A stretch of DNA of 64,000 nucleotides, taken from Maritimibacter alkaliphilus HTCC2654 (GTDB lineage Bacteria; Pseudomonadota; Alphaproteobacteria; Rhodobacterales; Rhodobacteraceae). Shown here piece after piece: positions 6,463 to 14,048 of this stretch. The notes under the pieces are model-generated. The model searched no databases. It saw only the letters and a program-made list of their open reading frames with translations, and was not told the DNA's origin. The DNA lies in contig NZ_CH902578.1 of the NCBI RefSeq assembly GCF_000152805.1, positions 1,549,927 through 1,613,926 on the forward strand, written 5' to 3'. A program made the position numbers and the translations under genes. Numbering within the stretch: position 1 is the first letter of the stretch; each line of letters opens with the position of its first letter.

Positions 6463-9378
6463 ATGAAGGACTTCATCATTCCGTGGAACGACGCCGACAT
6501 GGGCACGCCCGCCAAGACCGGCGCGCCCGTCACGCTGACCATCGACGGGGCCGCCGTGACGGTGCCCGAGGGGACGAGCGTGATGCGCGCCGCCTATGAA
6601 GCCGGGATCACCGTGCCGAAGCTGTGCGCGACAGACAGTGTGGAGGCGTTCGGGTCGTGCCGGCTCTGCGTGGTCGAGATCGAGGGGCGGCGCGGAACGC
6701 CTGCGAGTTGCACGACACCGGTGGCCGAGGGGATGGTGGTGCACACCCAATCCTCCAAGGTTCAGAAGATCCGCAAGGGGGTGATGGAGCTTTACATCTC
6801 GGACCACCCGCTCGACTGCCTGACCTGTTCGGCGAACGGCGATTGCGAGTTGCAGGATATGGCGGGTGCCGTGGGTCTGCGCGATGTGCGCTATGAGCCG
6901 GGCGACAACCATTTCGACCCCACCGGGACCGGGGCGCTGTCGATGGCCGATGCCAAGCGGCGCGAGGGGGACGGGAATTTCCGCTATATTCCGAAGGACG
7001 AGTCCAACCCCTATTTCACCTATGACCCGGCCAAATGCATCGTCTGCTCGCGCTGCGTGCGGGCCTGCGAAGAGGTGCAGGGCACCTTCGCGCTGACCAT
7101 CGAGGGTCGTGGTTTCGACAGCCGTGTGTCGGCGGGCGGCGCGATGGATGACTTCCTGTCGTCGGACTGCGTATCCTGCGGCGCCTGCGTGCAGGCCTGC
7201 CCGACCGCGACCTTGCAGGAGAAATCGGTGGCCGAACTGGGCACGCCGACGCGGTCGGTGGTCACGACCTGCGCCTATTGCGGGGTCGGGTGTTCGTTCA
7301 AGGCCGAGCTCAACGGCGATCAGCTTGTCCGGATGGTGCCTTACAAGAACGGCAAGGCGAACCGGGGGCATAGCTGCGTGAAGGGGCGTTTCGCCTATGG
7401 CTATACCGAGCACAAGGACCGCATCCTGAGCCCGATGATCCGCGAGTCGATCGACGAACCGTGGCAGGAAGTGTCGTGGGAGGAGGCCATCGGTTTCGCC
7501 GCGAAACGTCTGAAATCGTTACAGAAAACTTACGGGCGGCGTTCGGTGGGGGTCATCACTTCTTCACGGTGCACGAACGAAGAGACCTATCTGGTTCAAA
7601 AGCTCGCCCGTGGCGTGTTCATGAACAACAACACCGACACCTGCGCGCGGGTCTGCCACTCGCCCACCGGCTATGGCCTGGGCCAGACCTTCGGGACGAG
7701 CGCCGGGACGCAGGATTTCGACTCGGTCGAACATACCGACGTGGTGATCGTGATCGGGGCCAACCCGACCGACGGGCACCCGGTCTTCGCCAGCCGCCTG
7801 AAGAAGCGTCTGCGTCAGGGCGCCAAGCTGATCGTCATCGACCCGCGTCGCATCGACCTTGTGAAATCCGCGCATATCAAGGCGGCGCATCACCTGCCGC
7901 TCAGGCCCGGCACCAACGTGGCCGTGGTCACGGCGCTGGCCCATGTGATCGTCACCGAGGGCCTGATGGACGAGGCGTTCATCCGCGAGCGCTGCGACTG
8001 GAACGAGTTCCTTGAATATGCGGAATTCGTGAGCGCGGAGCGGCATTCGCCCGAAGCCACCGAGATGCTGACCGGCGTTCCGGCCGAAACGCTGCGCGAA
8101 GCGGCCCGCACATTCGCCCGTGGCGGCAATGGCGCGATCTACTACGGCCTTGGTGTGACCGAGCACAGTCAGGGGTCCACGACCGTCATGGGGATCGCGA
8201 ACCTCGCCATGCTCACGGGCAACATCGGGCGCCCCGGTGTGGGCGTGAACCCGCTGCGTGGTCAGAACAACGTGCAGGGGTCGTGCGACATGGGGTCGTT
8301 CCCGCACGAGCTTCCGGGGTATCGGCATGTGAAGCTGCCCGAGGTGCGCGAAACCTTCGAGGCCGCCTGGGGCGTGACCATCGACCCGGAGCCGGGTCTG
8401 CGCATCCCCAACATGCTGGACGCCGCCGTGGATGGCACCTTCAAGGGGCTTTACTGTCAGGGTGAGGACATCCTGCAATCGGACCCCGACACGAAACACG
8501 TCGCCGCCGGTCTGGCCGCGATGGAATGCGTGATCGTCCATGACCTGTTCCTCAACGAGACGGCGAACTACGCGCATGTGTTCCTGCCGGGTTCGTCCTT
8601 CCTCGAGAAGGACGGCACCTTCACCAATGCCGAGCGGCGCATCAACATGGTGCGCCGTGTGATGGCGCCCAAGGCGGGGTATGCCGACTGGGAGGTCACG
8701 CAGCTTCTGGCGCAGGCGATGGGCGCGGATTGGGATTACGCCCATCCGCGTGAGATCATGGCCGAGATCGCGTCGACGACGCCCAGCTTCGCCGGCGTGA
8801 CCTATGAGCGGATCAACGAGCTGGGGTCGATCCAGTGGCCCTGCAACGACAGCGCGCCCGAGGGCACGCCGCTGATGCATGTCGGCGGCTTCGTGCGCGG
8901 CAAGGGGCGGCTGATGGTCACGGAATACGTCGCGACGGACGAAAAGACCGGGCCGCGCTTCCCACTGCTTCTGACCACCGGGCGTATCCTGAGCCAATAC
9001 AACGTGGGCGCGCAGACGCGGCGCACGGCGAATTCGACCTGGCATGAGGAGGACGTGCTGGAGATCCATCCGCATGACGCCGAGGTGCGTGGCGTGAAGG
9101 AGGGCGATTTCGTCAAGCTCGCCAGCCGCTCCGGGGAGACGACGCTGCGCGCGACGCTGACCGACCGGGTGTCGACCGGCGTGGTCTATACCACGTTCCA
9201 CCACCCCGACACGCAGGCCAACGTCATCACCACCGATTTCTCGGATTGGGCCACGAACTGCCCGGAATACAAGGTGACGGCGGTGCAGGTCAGCCCGTCC
9301 AACGGGCCGACCGACTGGCAGGAGCGGTATAACGAGCAGGCCGAGCAATCGCGGCGCATTCTGCCCGCAGCGGAGTGA
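6463..9378 (+). CDS. fdsA: NAD-dependent formate dehydrogenase alpha subunit FdsA (catalytic)
   Basis: A 971-residue molybdenum (bis-MGD) subunit that oxidises formate to CO2. From the N-terminus: a [2Fe-2S] ferredoxin domain (LCATDS, CRLCVVE), a His/Cys cluster region (DHPLDCLTCSANGDCELQ), two ferredoxin-type [4Fe-4S] motifs (KCIVCSRCVRACEE and DCVSCGACVQACPT), the proximal cluster motif TTCAYCGVGC near 270, then the molybdopterin domains. The molybdenum ligand is Cys398 followed by His399 in ARVCHSPTGYGL, so this is a cysteine enzyme, not a selenocysteine one. The C-terminal molydopterin-dinucleotide-binding domain contains TTGRILSQYN. Length is normal for FdsA. The ATG at 6463 is preferred over the in-frame start at 6415, which lies inside the DUF4287 gene. 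Confidence 0.96.
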   Translation: MKDFIIPWNDADMGTPAKTGAPVTLTIDGAAVTVPEGTSVMRAAYEAGITVPKLCATDSVEAFGSCRLCVVEIEGRRGTPASCTTPVAEGMVVHTQSSKVQKIRKGVMELYISDHPLDCLTCSANGDCELQDMAGAVGLRDVRYEPGDNHFDPTGTGALSMADAKRREGDGNFRYIPKDESNPYFTYDPAKCIVCSRCVRACEEVQGTFALTIEGRGFDSRVSAGGAMDDFLSSDCVSCGACVQACPTATLQEKSVAELGTPTRSVVTTCAYCGVGCSFKAELNGDQLVRMVPYKNGKANRGHSCVKGRFAYGYTEHKDRILSPMIRESIDEPWQEVSWEEAIGFAAKRLKSLQKTYGRRSVGVITSSRCTNEETYLVQKLARGVFMNNNTDTCARVCHSPTGYGLGQTFGTSAGTQDFDSVEHTDVVIVIGANPTDGHPVFASRLKKRLRQGAKLIVIDPRRIDLVKSAHIKAAHHLPLRPGTNVAVVTALAHVIVTEGLMDEAFIRERCDWNEFLEYAEFVSAERHSPEATEMLTGVPAETLREAARTFARGGNGAIYYGLGVTEHSQGSTTVMGIANLAMLTGNIGRPGVGVNPLRGQNNVQGSCDMGSFPHELPGYRHVKLPEVRETFEAAWGVTIDPEPGLRIPNMLDAAVDGTFKGLYCQGEDILQSDPDTKHVAAGLAAMECVIVHDLFLNETANYAHVFLPGSSFLEKDGTFTNAERRINMVRRVMAPKAGYADWEVTQLLAQAMGADWDYAHPREIMAEIASTTPSFAGVTYERINELGSIQWPCNDSAPEGTPLMHVGGFVRGKGRLMVTEYVATDEKTGPRFPLLLTTGRILSQYNVGAQTRRTANSTWHEEDVLEIHPHDAEVRGVKEGDFVKLASRSGETTLRATLTDRVSTGVVYTTFHHPDTQANVITTDFSDWATNCPEYKVTAVQVSPSNGPTDWQERYNEQAEQSRRILPAAE

Positions 9379-9380
9379 CC

Positions 9381-10196
9381 ATGGGGGGCGCGGCGAAATC
9401 CCGTCCGGGTCTTGCGGTCTCGTCCACCGGGGCGCGGACCGTGACCCGGACCCTGCCGGAGGAAACGCCCGTGGCGATGACTTTCGACGGGACGACGCTG
9501 GCCGTCATGATGGCCTCGCCCGCCGATCTTGAGGATTTCGCGGTGGGGTTCGCTCTGACTGAGCGCGTGATCGAACGGCCCGGCGATATCGAGGAGTTGG
9601 AGGTTCTGACCTTCGATCGGGGCATCGAAGCGCGGATGCTTCTGCGCGACGACCGGTCCGAGCAGTTGCGTAGTCGTCAGCGAGCCTTGATGGGGCCGGT
9701 GGGCTGCGGGCTGTGCGGCATCGACTCGCTGGAGGGGGCGCTGCCGCCCCTGCCCGCCGTGGATGCGGACCCGCGTTTTGCGCGCGACGAGGTGGCGCGG
9801 GCCACGGATGACCTGCGTCGCTATCAGCCGCTGCACGATCTGACGCGGGCGGTCCATGCCGCGGGCTTCATGGTCCCCGGCCAGGGCATCGTCATGGCGC
9901 GGGAGGATGTGGGGCGGCACAATGCGCTCGACAAACTCATCGGCGCGCTGGCGCGGGCGGGGATCGACCCGGCCACGGGGGCGATGGTGCTGACCAGCCG
10001 CATCTCGGTCGAGATGGTGCAGAAGACCGCCCAAGCCGGGTGTGCCGTCATCGTCGCGGCCTCGGCCCCGACCGCGCACGCCCTGCGTCTGGCCGATGAC
10101 GCGCAGATCACCCTTGCCGCCTTTGCGCGCGGCGAGAGCTTCGACCTTTATTCCCATCCGCACCGGATCACAGCGGGAGCCACCCATGTCGCCTGA
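9381..10196 (+). CDS. fdhD: Formate dehydrogenase sulfurtransferase FdhD
   Basis: FdhD carries sulfur from a cysteine desulfurase to the molybdenum cofactor and is needed for active formate dehydrogenase. The CxxC-type motif GCGLCGID and the later EDVGRHNALDK and LTSRISVEMVQK stretches are family hallmarks. A GTG at 9375 overlaps the end of fdsA, but GGAG at 9372-9375 is spaced well for the ATG at 9381, so I use that. The gene overlaps fdsD by eleven bases. Its place between fdsA and fdsD matches other Fds operons, where maturation factors are made with the enzyme. Confidence 0.95.
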   Translation: MGGAAKSRPGLAVSSTGARTVTRTLPEETPVAMTFDGTTLAVMMASPADLEDFAVGFALTERVIERPGDIEELEVLTFDRGIEARMLLRDDRSEQLRSRQRALMGPVGCGLCGIDSLEGALPPLPAVDADPRFARDEVARATDDLRRYQPLHDLTRAVHAAGFMVPGQGIVMAREDVGRHNALDKLIGALARAGIDPATGAMVLTSRISVEMVQKTAQAGCAVIVAASAPTAHALRLADDAQITLAAFARGESFDLYSHPHRITAGATHVA

Positions 10197-10404
10197 GAAA
10201 ATGGTCACCATGGCCAACCAGATCGCCACATTCTTCAAGACCCAGCCGGGCGACGACCAGCTCGATCGGTTCGCGGCCCATATCAACGATTTCTGGGAAC
10301 CCCGGATGCGGCGCCAATTGCTCGACCATATCGCGGCGGGCGGTGCCGGGCTGGAGCCGCTGGTGATCGAGGCGGCCGGTCGGATTTCCGAGCCGGTGGA
10401 GTGA
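10186..10404 (+). CDS. fdsD: Formate dehydrogenase delta subunit FdsD
   Basis: A 72-residue protein matching the small FdsD family: MVTMANQIATFFKTQP followed by HINDFWEPRMRRQL. FdsD is required for assembly of the FdsABG enzyme, probably acting with FdhD in cofactor insertion. It starts inside the end of fdhD and is the last gene of the operon; the next gene begins 54 bp further on. The single TRP/Pro-rich FWEPRMR core is intact. Confidence 0.92.
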   Translation: MSPEKMVTMANQIATFFKTQPGDDQLDRFAAHINDFWEPRMRRQLLDHIAAGGAGLEPLVIEAAGRISEPVE

Positions 10405-10458
10405 CACCGGCTTGCGCCGGGACGCCGCGCGCGGTTTGATCGGCGCGGGAGGCGGCGC

Positions 10459-11346
10459 ATGAGCGGGTTTCATCCGGATTTCGGCAATGTGGATCGGCTG
10501 ACGAAACAGGCGGTGCGGCCCGGCACGTTGCGCGTCTATCGTCTGTTGCTGGCGCTCGGCGGCTGGCTTGTCGGGCGGCGGGTCGAACAGGCCGTGTCGT
10601 CGCGCGGGCGGCGGATCTGGGTCTACCGGCCCGAGGGCGACGGGCCGCACCCTGCCCTTCTGTGGCTGCATGGCGGCGGGCTGATCTTCGGCAACCCGGT
10701 GACCGAGCACGATTTCGCGCGGCAGGTCGCGGCGGAGATCGGGGCGGTGGTCGCGCTTCCGACCTATGGCTTCGCGCCGGAGCGGCCCTACCCGGCCGGG
10801 ATCGAAGATGCCTATGCCGCGTTGGAGTGGCTGGCCGCCGCGCCGGGGGTCGATCCGGCCCGGATCGCCGTGGGCGGCGACAGCGCGGGCGGCGGGCTGG
10901 CCGCGGCCCTTGCGATCTTGGCGCGGGATCGGGGCGGGCCTGCGGTCCGCTTTCAGATGCTCCACGAACCGATGCTGGACGAGGCGACGCGGACACGGCC
11001 CGCACCGGACCCCGAGACGATGCGCATGTGGAACCCCGCGATCAACACATGGGCCTGGGACGGATATCTGCGCAACGTGGACGGCCCGGTGCCCGCCACC
11101 GCGTCGCCCTCGCGGCTCGCGGACCCGGCGGGGCTGCCGCCTGCGTGGATCGGGGTGGGCACGCGGGATCTGTTTCACGCCGAGGTGCGGGACTATGCCG
11201 GGCGGCTCGCCGCCGCCGGGATTCCCGTCGATTTTCACGAGGTCGAGGGCGCGTTCCATGGCTTCGCGGCGGTGCGCAAGGATGCGCCGGTGTCCAAGGA
11301 CTATGTGGCGCGGATGAAAGCCGCGCTGGCGGCCGCGCTGAACTGA
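10459..11346 (+). CDS. Alpha/beta hydrolase, hormone-sensitive-lipase type esterase
   Basis: A 295-residue cytoplasmic esterase of the HSL family (arylacetamide deacetylase-like). The oxyanion motif HGGG is at WLHGGGLIFG, the nucleophile is the Ser of GGDSAGGGLA, and the acid and histidine are in GTRDLFH and GAFHGF, giving a complete triad. Natural substrate unknown; short-chain esters are typical. It follows fdsD by 54 bp and could be read through from the formate operon, but nothing ties it to formate metabolism. It converges on the Rrf2 gene, three bases away. Confidence 0.88.
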   Translation: MSGFHPDFGNVDRLTKQAVRPGTLRVYRLLLALGGWLVGRRVEQAVSSRGRRIWVYRPEGDGPHPALLWLHGGGLIFGNPVTEHDFARQVAAEIGAVVALPTYGFAPERPYPAGIEDAYAALEWLAAAPGVDPARIAVGGDSAGGGLAAALAILARDRGGPAVRFQMLHEPMLDEATRTRPAPDPETMRMWNPAINTWAWDGYLRNVDGPVPATASPSRLADPAGLPPAWIGVGTRDLFHAEVRDYAGRLAAAGIPVDFHEVEGAFHGFAAVRKDAPVSKDYVARMKAALAAALN

Positions 11347-11349
11347 ACC

Positions 11350-11784
11350 TCAGGACGGGAAGCGAAAGTCGGGCGGCCCCGCCTCGTCCCTGAGGTCGGC
11401 GACCGTCACCCGCTCCAACTCCTTGCGAAACCGCCGCCGCGCACCGTCGAGGGCCTTGCCGAGCGCGGTGTTGGCCGCCTGCTCCAGTCGGCAGCCGGGC
11501 GCGTCCTGCGCCTGTCCCAGTGCGAAGAGCGACGGCTCGCCCAGCGCGTCGTAGATGGTCAGCATGGTAATCTGGTCGAGCGGGCGCGCCAGTGTCCAGC
11601 CGCCGCCGTGCCCCTTGACCGATCCGACGATGCCCGCGTCGCGCAGACCGCCCATCGTGCGGCGCACCACCGTGGCGTTCGTGTTCAGCATCCGGCCGAT
11701 CTCGTCCGAGGTGGCCGGACCGTCGTGCCGTTCGAGGTGAAGGAGCGCGTGGAGCACGCGGGACAGGCGGTTGTCGGTTCGCAT
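11350..11784 (-). CDS. Rrf2-family transcriptional regulator
   Basis: A 144-residue winged-helix regulator. The helix-turn-helix is at RMLNTNATVVRRTMGGLRDAGIV, followed by the wing GHGGGWTLARP, a typical Rrf2 (YwnA-like) pattern. IscR and NsrR use three clustered cysteines for an Fe-S cluster; here I see only one Cys (APGC), so it probably does not carry a cluster and senses something else. It is divergent from the methyltransferase at 11891 with about 105 bp between them, so it most likely regulates that gene and itself. Confidence 0.88.
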   Translation of the reverse strand: MRTDNRLSRVLHALLHLERHDGPATSDEIGRMLNTNATVVRRTMGGLRDAGIVGSVKGHGGGWTLARPLDQITMLTIYDALGEPSLFALGQAQDAPGCRLEQAANTALGKALDGARRRFRKELERVTVADLRDEAGPPDFRFPS

Positions 11785-11890
11785 GGCACCACCTTACCGC
11801 GCCCGCTTTCGCAACAAAAGAGGTTGCGTGATATTGACGGGACGGATTTCACGTTACATATGAAGTCACGAGAAGCGAAAAGGAGCCGAC

Positions 11891-12523
11891 ATGACCGAGA
11901 CGCAAGACCTGAGAACCTTCTGGGAAGATCGCTATGGCGCGATGACCGACCCGACGAACGGCAAGCCTTCGGGGGTGCTGGAACGGCTCGCCACCGGGCG
12001 GGTGCCCGGCCGCGCGCTCGACATCGGCTGCGCGCGGGGCGACGATGCGCTTTGGCTGGCGGCGACGGGCTGGACCGTCACCGGCGTCGACGTGTCCCAG
12101 ACCGCGCTGGACATCGCGGCGGACCGCGCGAGGACAGCCGGGCTTGCCGACCGCATCACGTTCGAGCGTCACACGCTGCCCGAGACGTTTCCCGACGGCA
12201 GCTTCGATCTAGTCTCGGCGCTGTTCTTCCAAAGCCCGATGGCCTTCGACCGGGCGCGGGTGCTGGAACTGGCGGCGCGGGCGACCGCACCGGGCGGGCT
12301 GCTTGTCATCGCCGCGCACAACACCGCGCCCAGATGGCGGATGGCCGATCACGACCATCGGCCCGCCTTTCCGACCCCCGAGGAGGACCGCGCCGCGACG
12401 GCCAAAAGCGGCCACGTCTGGCGCGAAATCGAGGTCGGCCTGTCGGCCCGCGAGGTCACCGGACCGGACGGCGAGACCGACACCGTGAAGGACAGCCATG
12501 TCATTCTGGAGCGCGTGTCCTGA
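11891..12523 (+). CDS. Class I SAM-dependent methyltransferase
   Basis: A 210-residue methyltransferase of the Rossmann type. Motif I is ALDIGCARGDDALWLA, motif II GVDVSQTAL, and the post-motif acidic residue is followed by DGSFDLVSALFFQS. The N-terminus FWEDRYGAM is typical of small-molecule methyltransferases of the TehB/thiopurine type. The late PDGETDTVKDSHVILER region resembles proteins paired with Rrf2 or copper/arsenic regulators, but I cannot name the substrate. Divergent from the Rrf2 regulator, which is its probable controller. Confidence 0.85.
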   Translation: MTETQDLRTFWEDRYGAMTDPTNGKPSGVLERLATGRVPGRALDIGCARGDDALWLAATGWTVTGVDVSQTALDIAADRARTAGLADRITFERHTLPETFPDGSFDLVSALFFQSPMAFDRARVLELAARATAPGGLLVIAAHNTAPRWRMADHDHRPAFPTPEEDRAATAKSGHVWREIEVGLSAREVTGPDGETDTVKDSHVILERVS

Positions 12524-12561
12524 CAGGTTCATCACGTCCGGTGACAGAGCCGTGACTGCCA

Positions 12562-12591
12562 TGATCCCGCCGTTCTGACGGGCCGTAAGCC
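12562..12591 (+). promoter_or_regulatory. Candidate RpoE (ECF11)-type promoter for the fasciclin gene
   Basis: TGATCC, an 18-base spacer, then TAAGCC, ending 37 bp before the fasciclin start. This matches the Rhodobacter sphaeroides RpoE/ChrR consensus (TGATCC-N18/19-TAAGA-like). A fasciclin-domain gene is a known member of the singlet-oxygen RpoE regulon in that species, which adds support. Confidence 0.6.
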
Positions 12592-12628
12592 TCGCATAGA
12601 CGACAGACAAACATGGAGGTTACCTGTC

Positions 12629-13129
12629 ATGAAGACCCTCGCCACTGCTGCAGCCCTTGCCGTTCTAACCGCTGGTGCGGCCAATGCCGACACCATCGCC
12701 GCGATCGCATCGGGCAATGACGACTTTTCGACCCTCGTGGCCGCGGCCGATGCCGCCGGTCTGGTCGAAACGCTCGCCAGCGACGGGCCGTTCACCGTGT
12801 TCGCCCCGACCAACGCCGCCTTCGACGCGCTGCCGGACGGCACCGTCGAAAGCCTGCTGGAGCCGGACATGAAGGACGATCTGACCAACATCCTGCTCTA
12901 CCATGTCGTGCCCGCCGAAGTGATGTCGGGCGACATCGCGATGGGCACCACGGCGGTCGAGACCGTGGCCGGTGCGACGCTGTGCGTGACCGCTTCGGAC
13001 AGCGGCGTGACCCTGACCGACGGCATGGGCAACACCGCCACGGTGGTGAGCGCGGACATCGACGCCGACAACGGTGTGATCCACGTCATCGACACGGTCA
13101 TCATGCCGGGCGAAGGCGCGTCCTGCTGA
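12629..13129 (+). CDS. Secreted fasciclin-domain protein
   Basis: A 166-residue periplasmic protein with a signal peptide (MKTLATAAALAVLTAGAANA, cut before DTIAA) and one fasciclin (FAS1) domain. The FAS1 H1 box is FTVFAPTNAAFDALP and the H2 box is VIHVIDTVIMPG, with YHVVPAEV between them. FAS1 domains mediate adhesion or ligand binding; in rhodobacters one such gene belongs to the singlet-oxygen stress regulon. The promoter at 12562-12591 fits this. The two C-terminal cysteines (LCVTA and the final SC) could form a disulfide. First small RNA begins about 70 bp downstream. Confidence 0.92.
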   Translation: MKTLATAAALAVLTAGAANADTIAAIASGNDDFSTLVAAADAAGLVETLASDGPFTVFAPTNAAFDALPDGTVESLLEPDMKDDLTNILLYHVVPAEVMSGDIAMGTTAVETVAGATLCVTASDSGVTLTDGMGNTATVVSADIDADNGVIHVIDTVIMPGEGASC

Positions 13130-13166
13130 CGAGAACTGGGACTCGAAAACTTTTTTCCTGCACGAG

Positions 13167-13191
13167 GGAACCAACTTTGCCCCCCGTGCGT
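13167..13191 (+). promoter_or_regulatory. GGAAC-type promoter of small RNA copy 1
   Basis: GGAAC at 13167-13171 and CGT at 13189-13191 with 17 bases between. The same arrangement occurs at fixed distance from the conserved RNA 5' block in copies 2 and 3. It resembles alphaproteobacterial ECF/EcfG general-stress promoters (GGAAC-N16/17-CGTT). Confidence 0.55.
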
Positions 13192-13196
13192 AGTGT

Positions 13197-13275
13197 AGAT
13201 GTCCCATGACTGTCCCAGCCGGGGCACCCTAACCCCGGCGTCGGAGCGGATCTCCCCCGAGATCCGCTCCTTTTT
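13197..13275 (+). ncRNA. Candidate small RNA, copy 1 of 3
   Basis: A 5' single-stranded block GTCCCATGACTGTCCCA, then hairpin 1 (GCCGGGG at 13218-13224 with CCCCGGC at 13233-13239), then a terminator hairpin with an 11-bp stem (13243-13253 with 13260-13270) and TTTTT. Copy 2, exactly 600 bp downstream, differs at only three positions over 75 bases, and copy 3 shows a compensating stem change. No ORF is conserved. Boundaries are estimated from the promoter and terminator; the family is not one I can name. Confidence 0.7.
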
Positions 13276-13325
13276 CTTGGGCGGGTCCGGTTTCCTTCCG
13301 CGCAACCGCGCGCCACAGTCGGGCC

Positions 13326-13709
13326 ATGACCGAGACCACCGAACCGCTTTATCGTGGCTATATCGATTGCCTGAACACCCGCGACTGGGCACGGCTCGGC
13401 GCGTTCATCGACAGGGATGTGGATTACAACGGCACCCGGATCGGGCTTGAGGGCTATCGCGCCATGCTGGAGCGGGATGTGGCGGCGATCCCCGATCTGC
13501 GGTTCGTGATCGCGCTTCTGGTCTGCGATGCGCGCAAGGTGGCGGCGCGGCTTGTCTTCGACGTCACGCCCACTGGTCTTTTGTTCGATCTGCCCGTGAA
13601 CGGCAGGCGCGTGCGGTTCACGGAGAACGTGTTTTACGAGGTCGAGGCGGGGAAAATCCGCCGCGTCTGGTCGCTGATCGACACCGACGCCATCGCGGCG
13701 CAGCTTTGA
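13326..13709 (+). CDS. SnoaL-like polyketide-cyclase / ester-cyclase family protein
   Basis: A 127-residue NTF2-fold protein. The start YRGYIDCLNTRDWARLGAFI, the block DVAAIPDLRFVI and the ending FTENVFYEVEAGKIRRVWSLID are typical of the SnoaL-like ester cyclase family, small cytoplasmic proteins whose substrates are mostly unknown. It lies between small RNA copies 1 and 2, 50 bp after the terminator of copy 1. The bounding RNAs on both sides suggest the RNA unit was duplicated around it. I see no strong promoter of its own, so read-through of terminator 1 is possible. Confidence 0.8.
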   Translation: MTETTEPLYRGYIDCLNTRDWARLGAFIDRDVDYNGTRIGLEGYRAMLERDVAAIPDLRFVIALLVCDARKVAARLVFDVTPTGLLFDLPVNGRRVRFTENVFYEVEAGKIRRVWSLIDTDAIAAQL

Positions 13710-13766
13710 CGACCGGCGGATTTCGGCCGTTTTCGGCGGGGCGGCGGACAGATGGGCCGGAGGACG

Positions 13767-13791
13767 GGAACCAATGGCGGGGTCCGTGCGT
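13767..13791 (+). promoter_or_regulatory. GGAAC-type promoter of small RNA copy 2
   Basis: GGAAC at 13767-13771 and CGT at 13789-13791, 17-base spacer. Spacing to the RNA block is the same 31 bases as in copy 1, although the spacer sequence differs. Confidence 0.55.
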
Positions 13792-13796
13792 CGTGG

Positions 13797-13877
13797 ATAT
13801 GTCCCATGACTGTCCCAGCCGGGGCACCCTAACCCCGGCACCGGAGCGGATCTCACCCGAGATCCGCTCCTTTTTTT
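13797..13877 (+). ncRNA. Candidate small RNA, copy 2 of 3
   Basis: The conserved 5' block begins at 13801. Hairpin 1 (13818-13839) is identical to copy 1. The terminator hairpin (13843-13853 with 13860-13870) is followed by seven Ts. It differs from copy 1 at three positions, two in the inter-hairpin linker and one in a loop, which is what selection on structure would leave. Confidence 0.7.
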
Positions 13878-13940
13878 CTGGGCCGTATCGGGGTTTCGTC
13901 CGGGCGGTGAGCGGAATTTCGGGAATCCGAACGGGCACCG

Positions 13941-13964
13941 GGAACCATTCCGGGTTTCGCGCGT
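13941..13964 (+). promoter_or_regulatory. GGAAC-type promoter of small RNA copy 3
   Basis: GGAAC at 13941-13945, 16-base spacer, then CGT at 13962-13964. Distance from GGAAC to the CCCATGAC block is again 31 bases. Confidence 0.5.
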
Positions 13965-13971
13965 CTGATAA

Positions 13972-14048
13972 ACAGTCCCATGACTGTCCCAGCCGGGGTC
14001 CCCGCCCCGGCATTGGAGCGGGCCTCTTCCCAGAGGTCCGCTCCTTTT
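13972..14048 (+). ncRNA. Candidate small RNA, copy 3 of 3
   Basis: The 5' block GTCCCATGACTGTCCCA is conserved. Hairpin 1 keeps the GCCGGGG/CCCCGGC stem (13992-14011) with a different loop. The terminator stem is longer (14015-14027 with 14032-14044); one pair changes from T-A to C-G relative to copy 1, a covariation. The T run overlaps the stop codon of the convergent asparaginase gene, so the hairpin may terminate both transcripts. Confidence 0.68.

Noticed and set aside
13201-14048. CRISPR-like repeats
   Set aside because: Only three units, irregular spacing, a gene between two of them, and each has a promoter and terminator; they are RNA genes.
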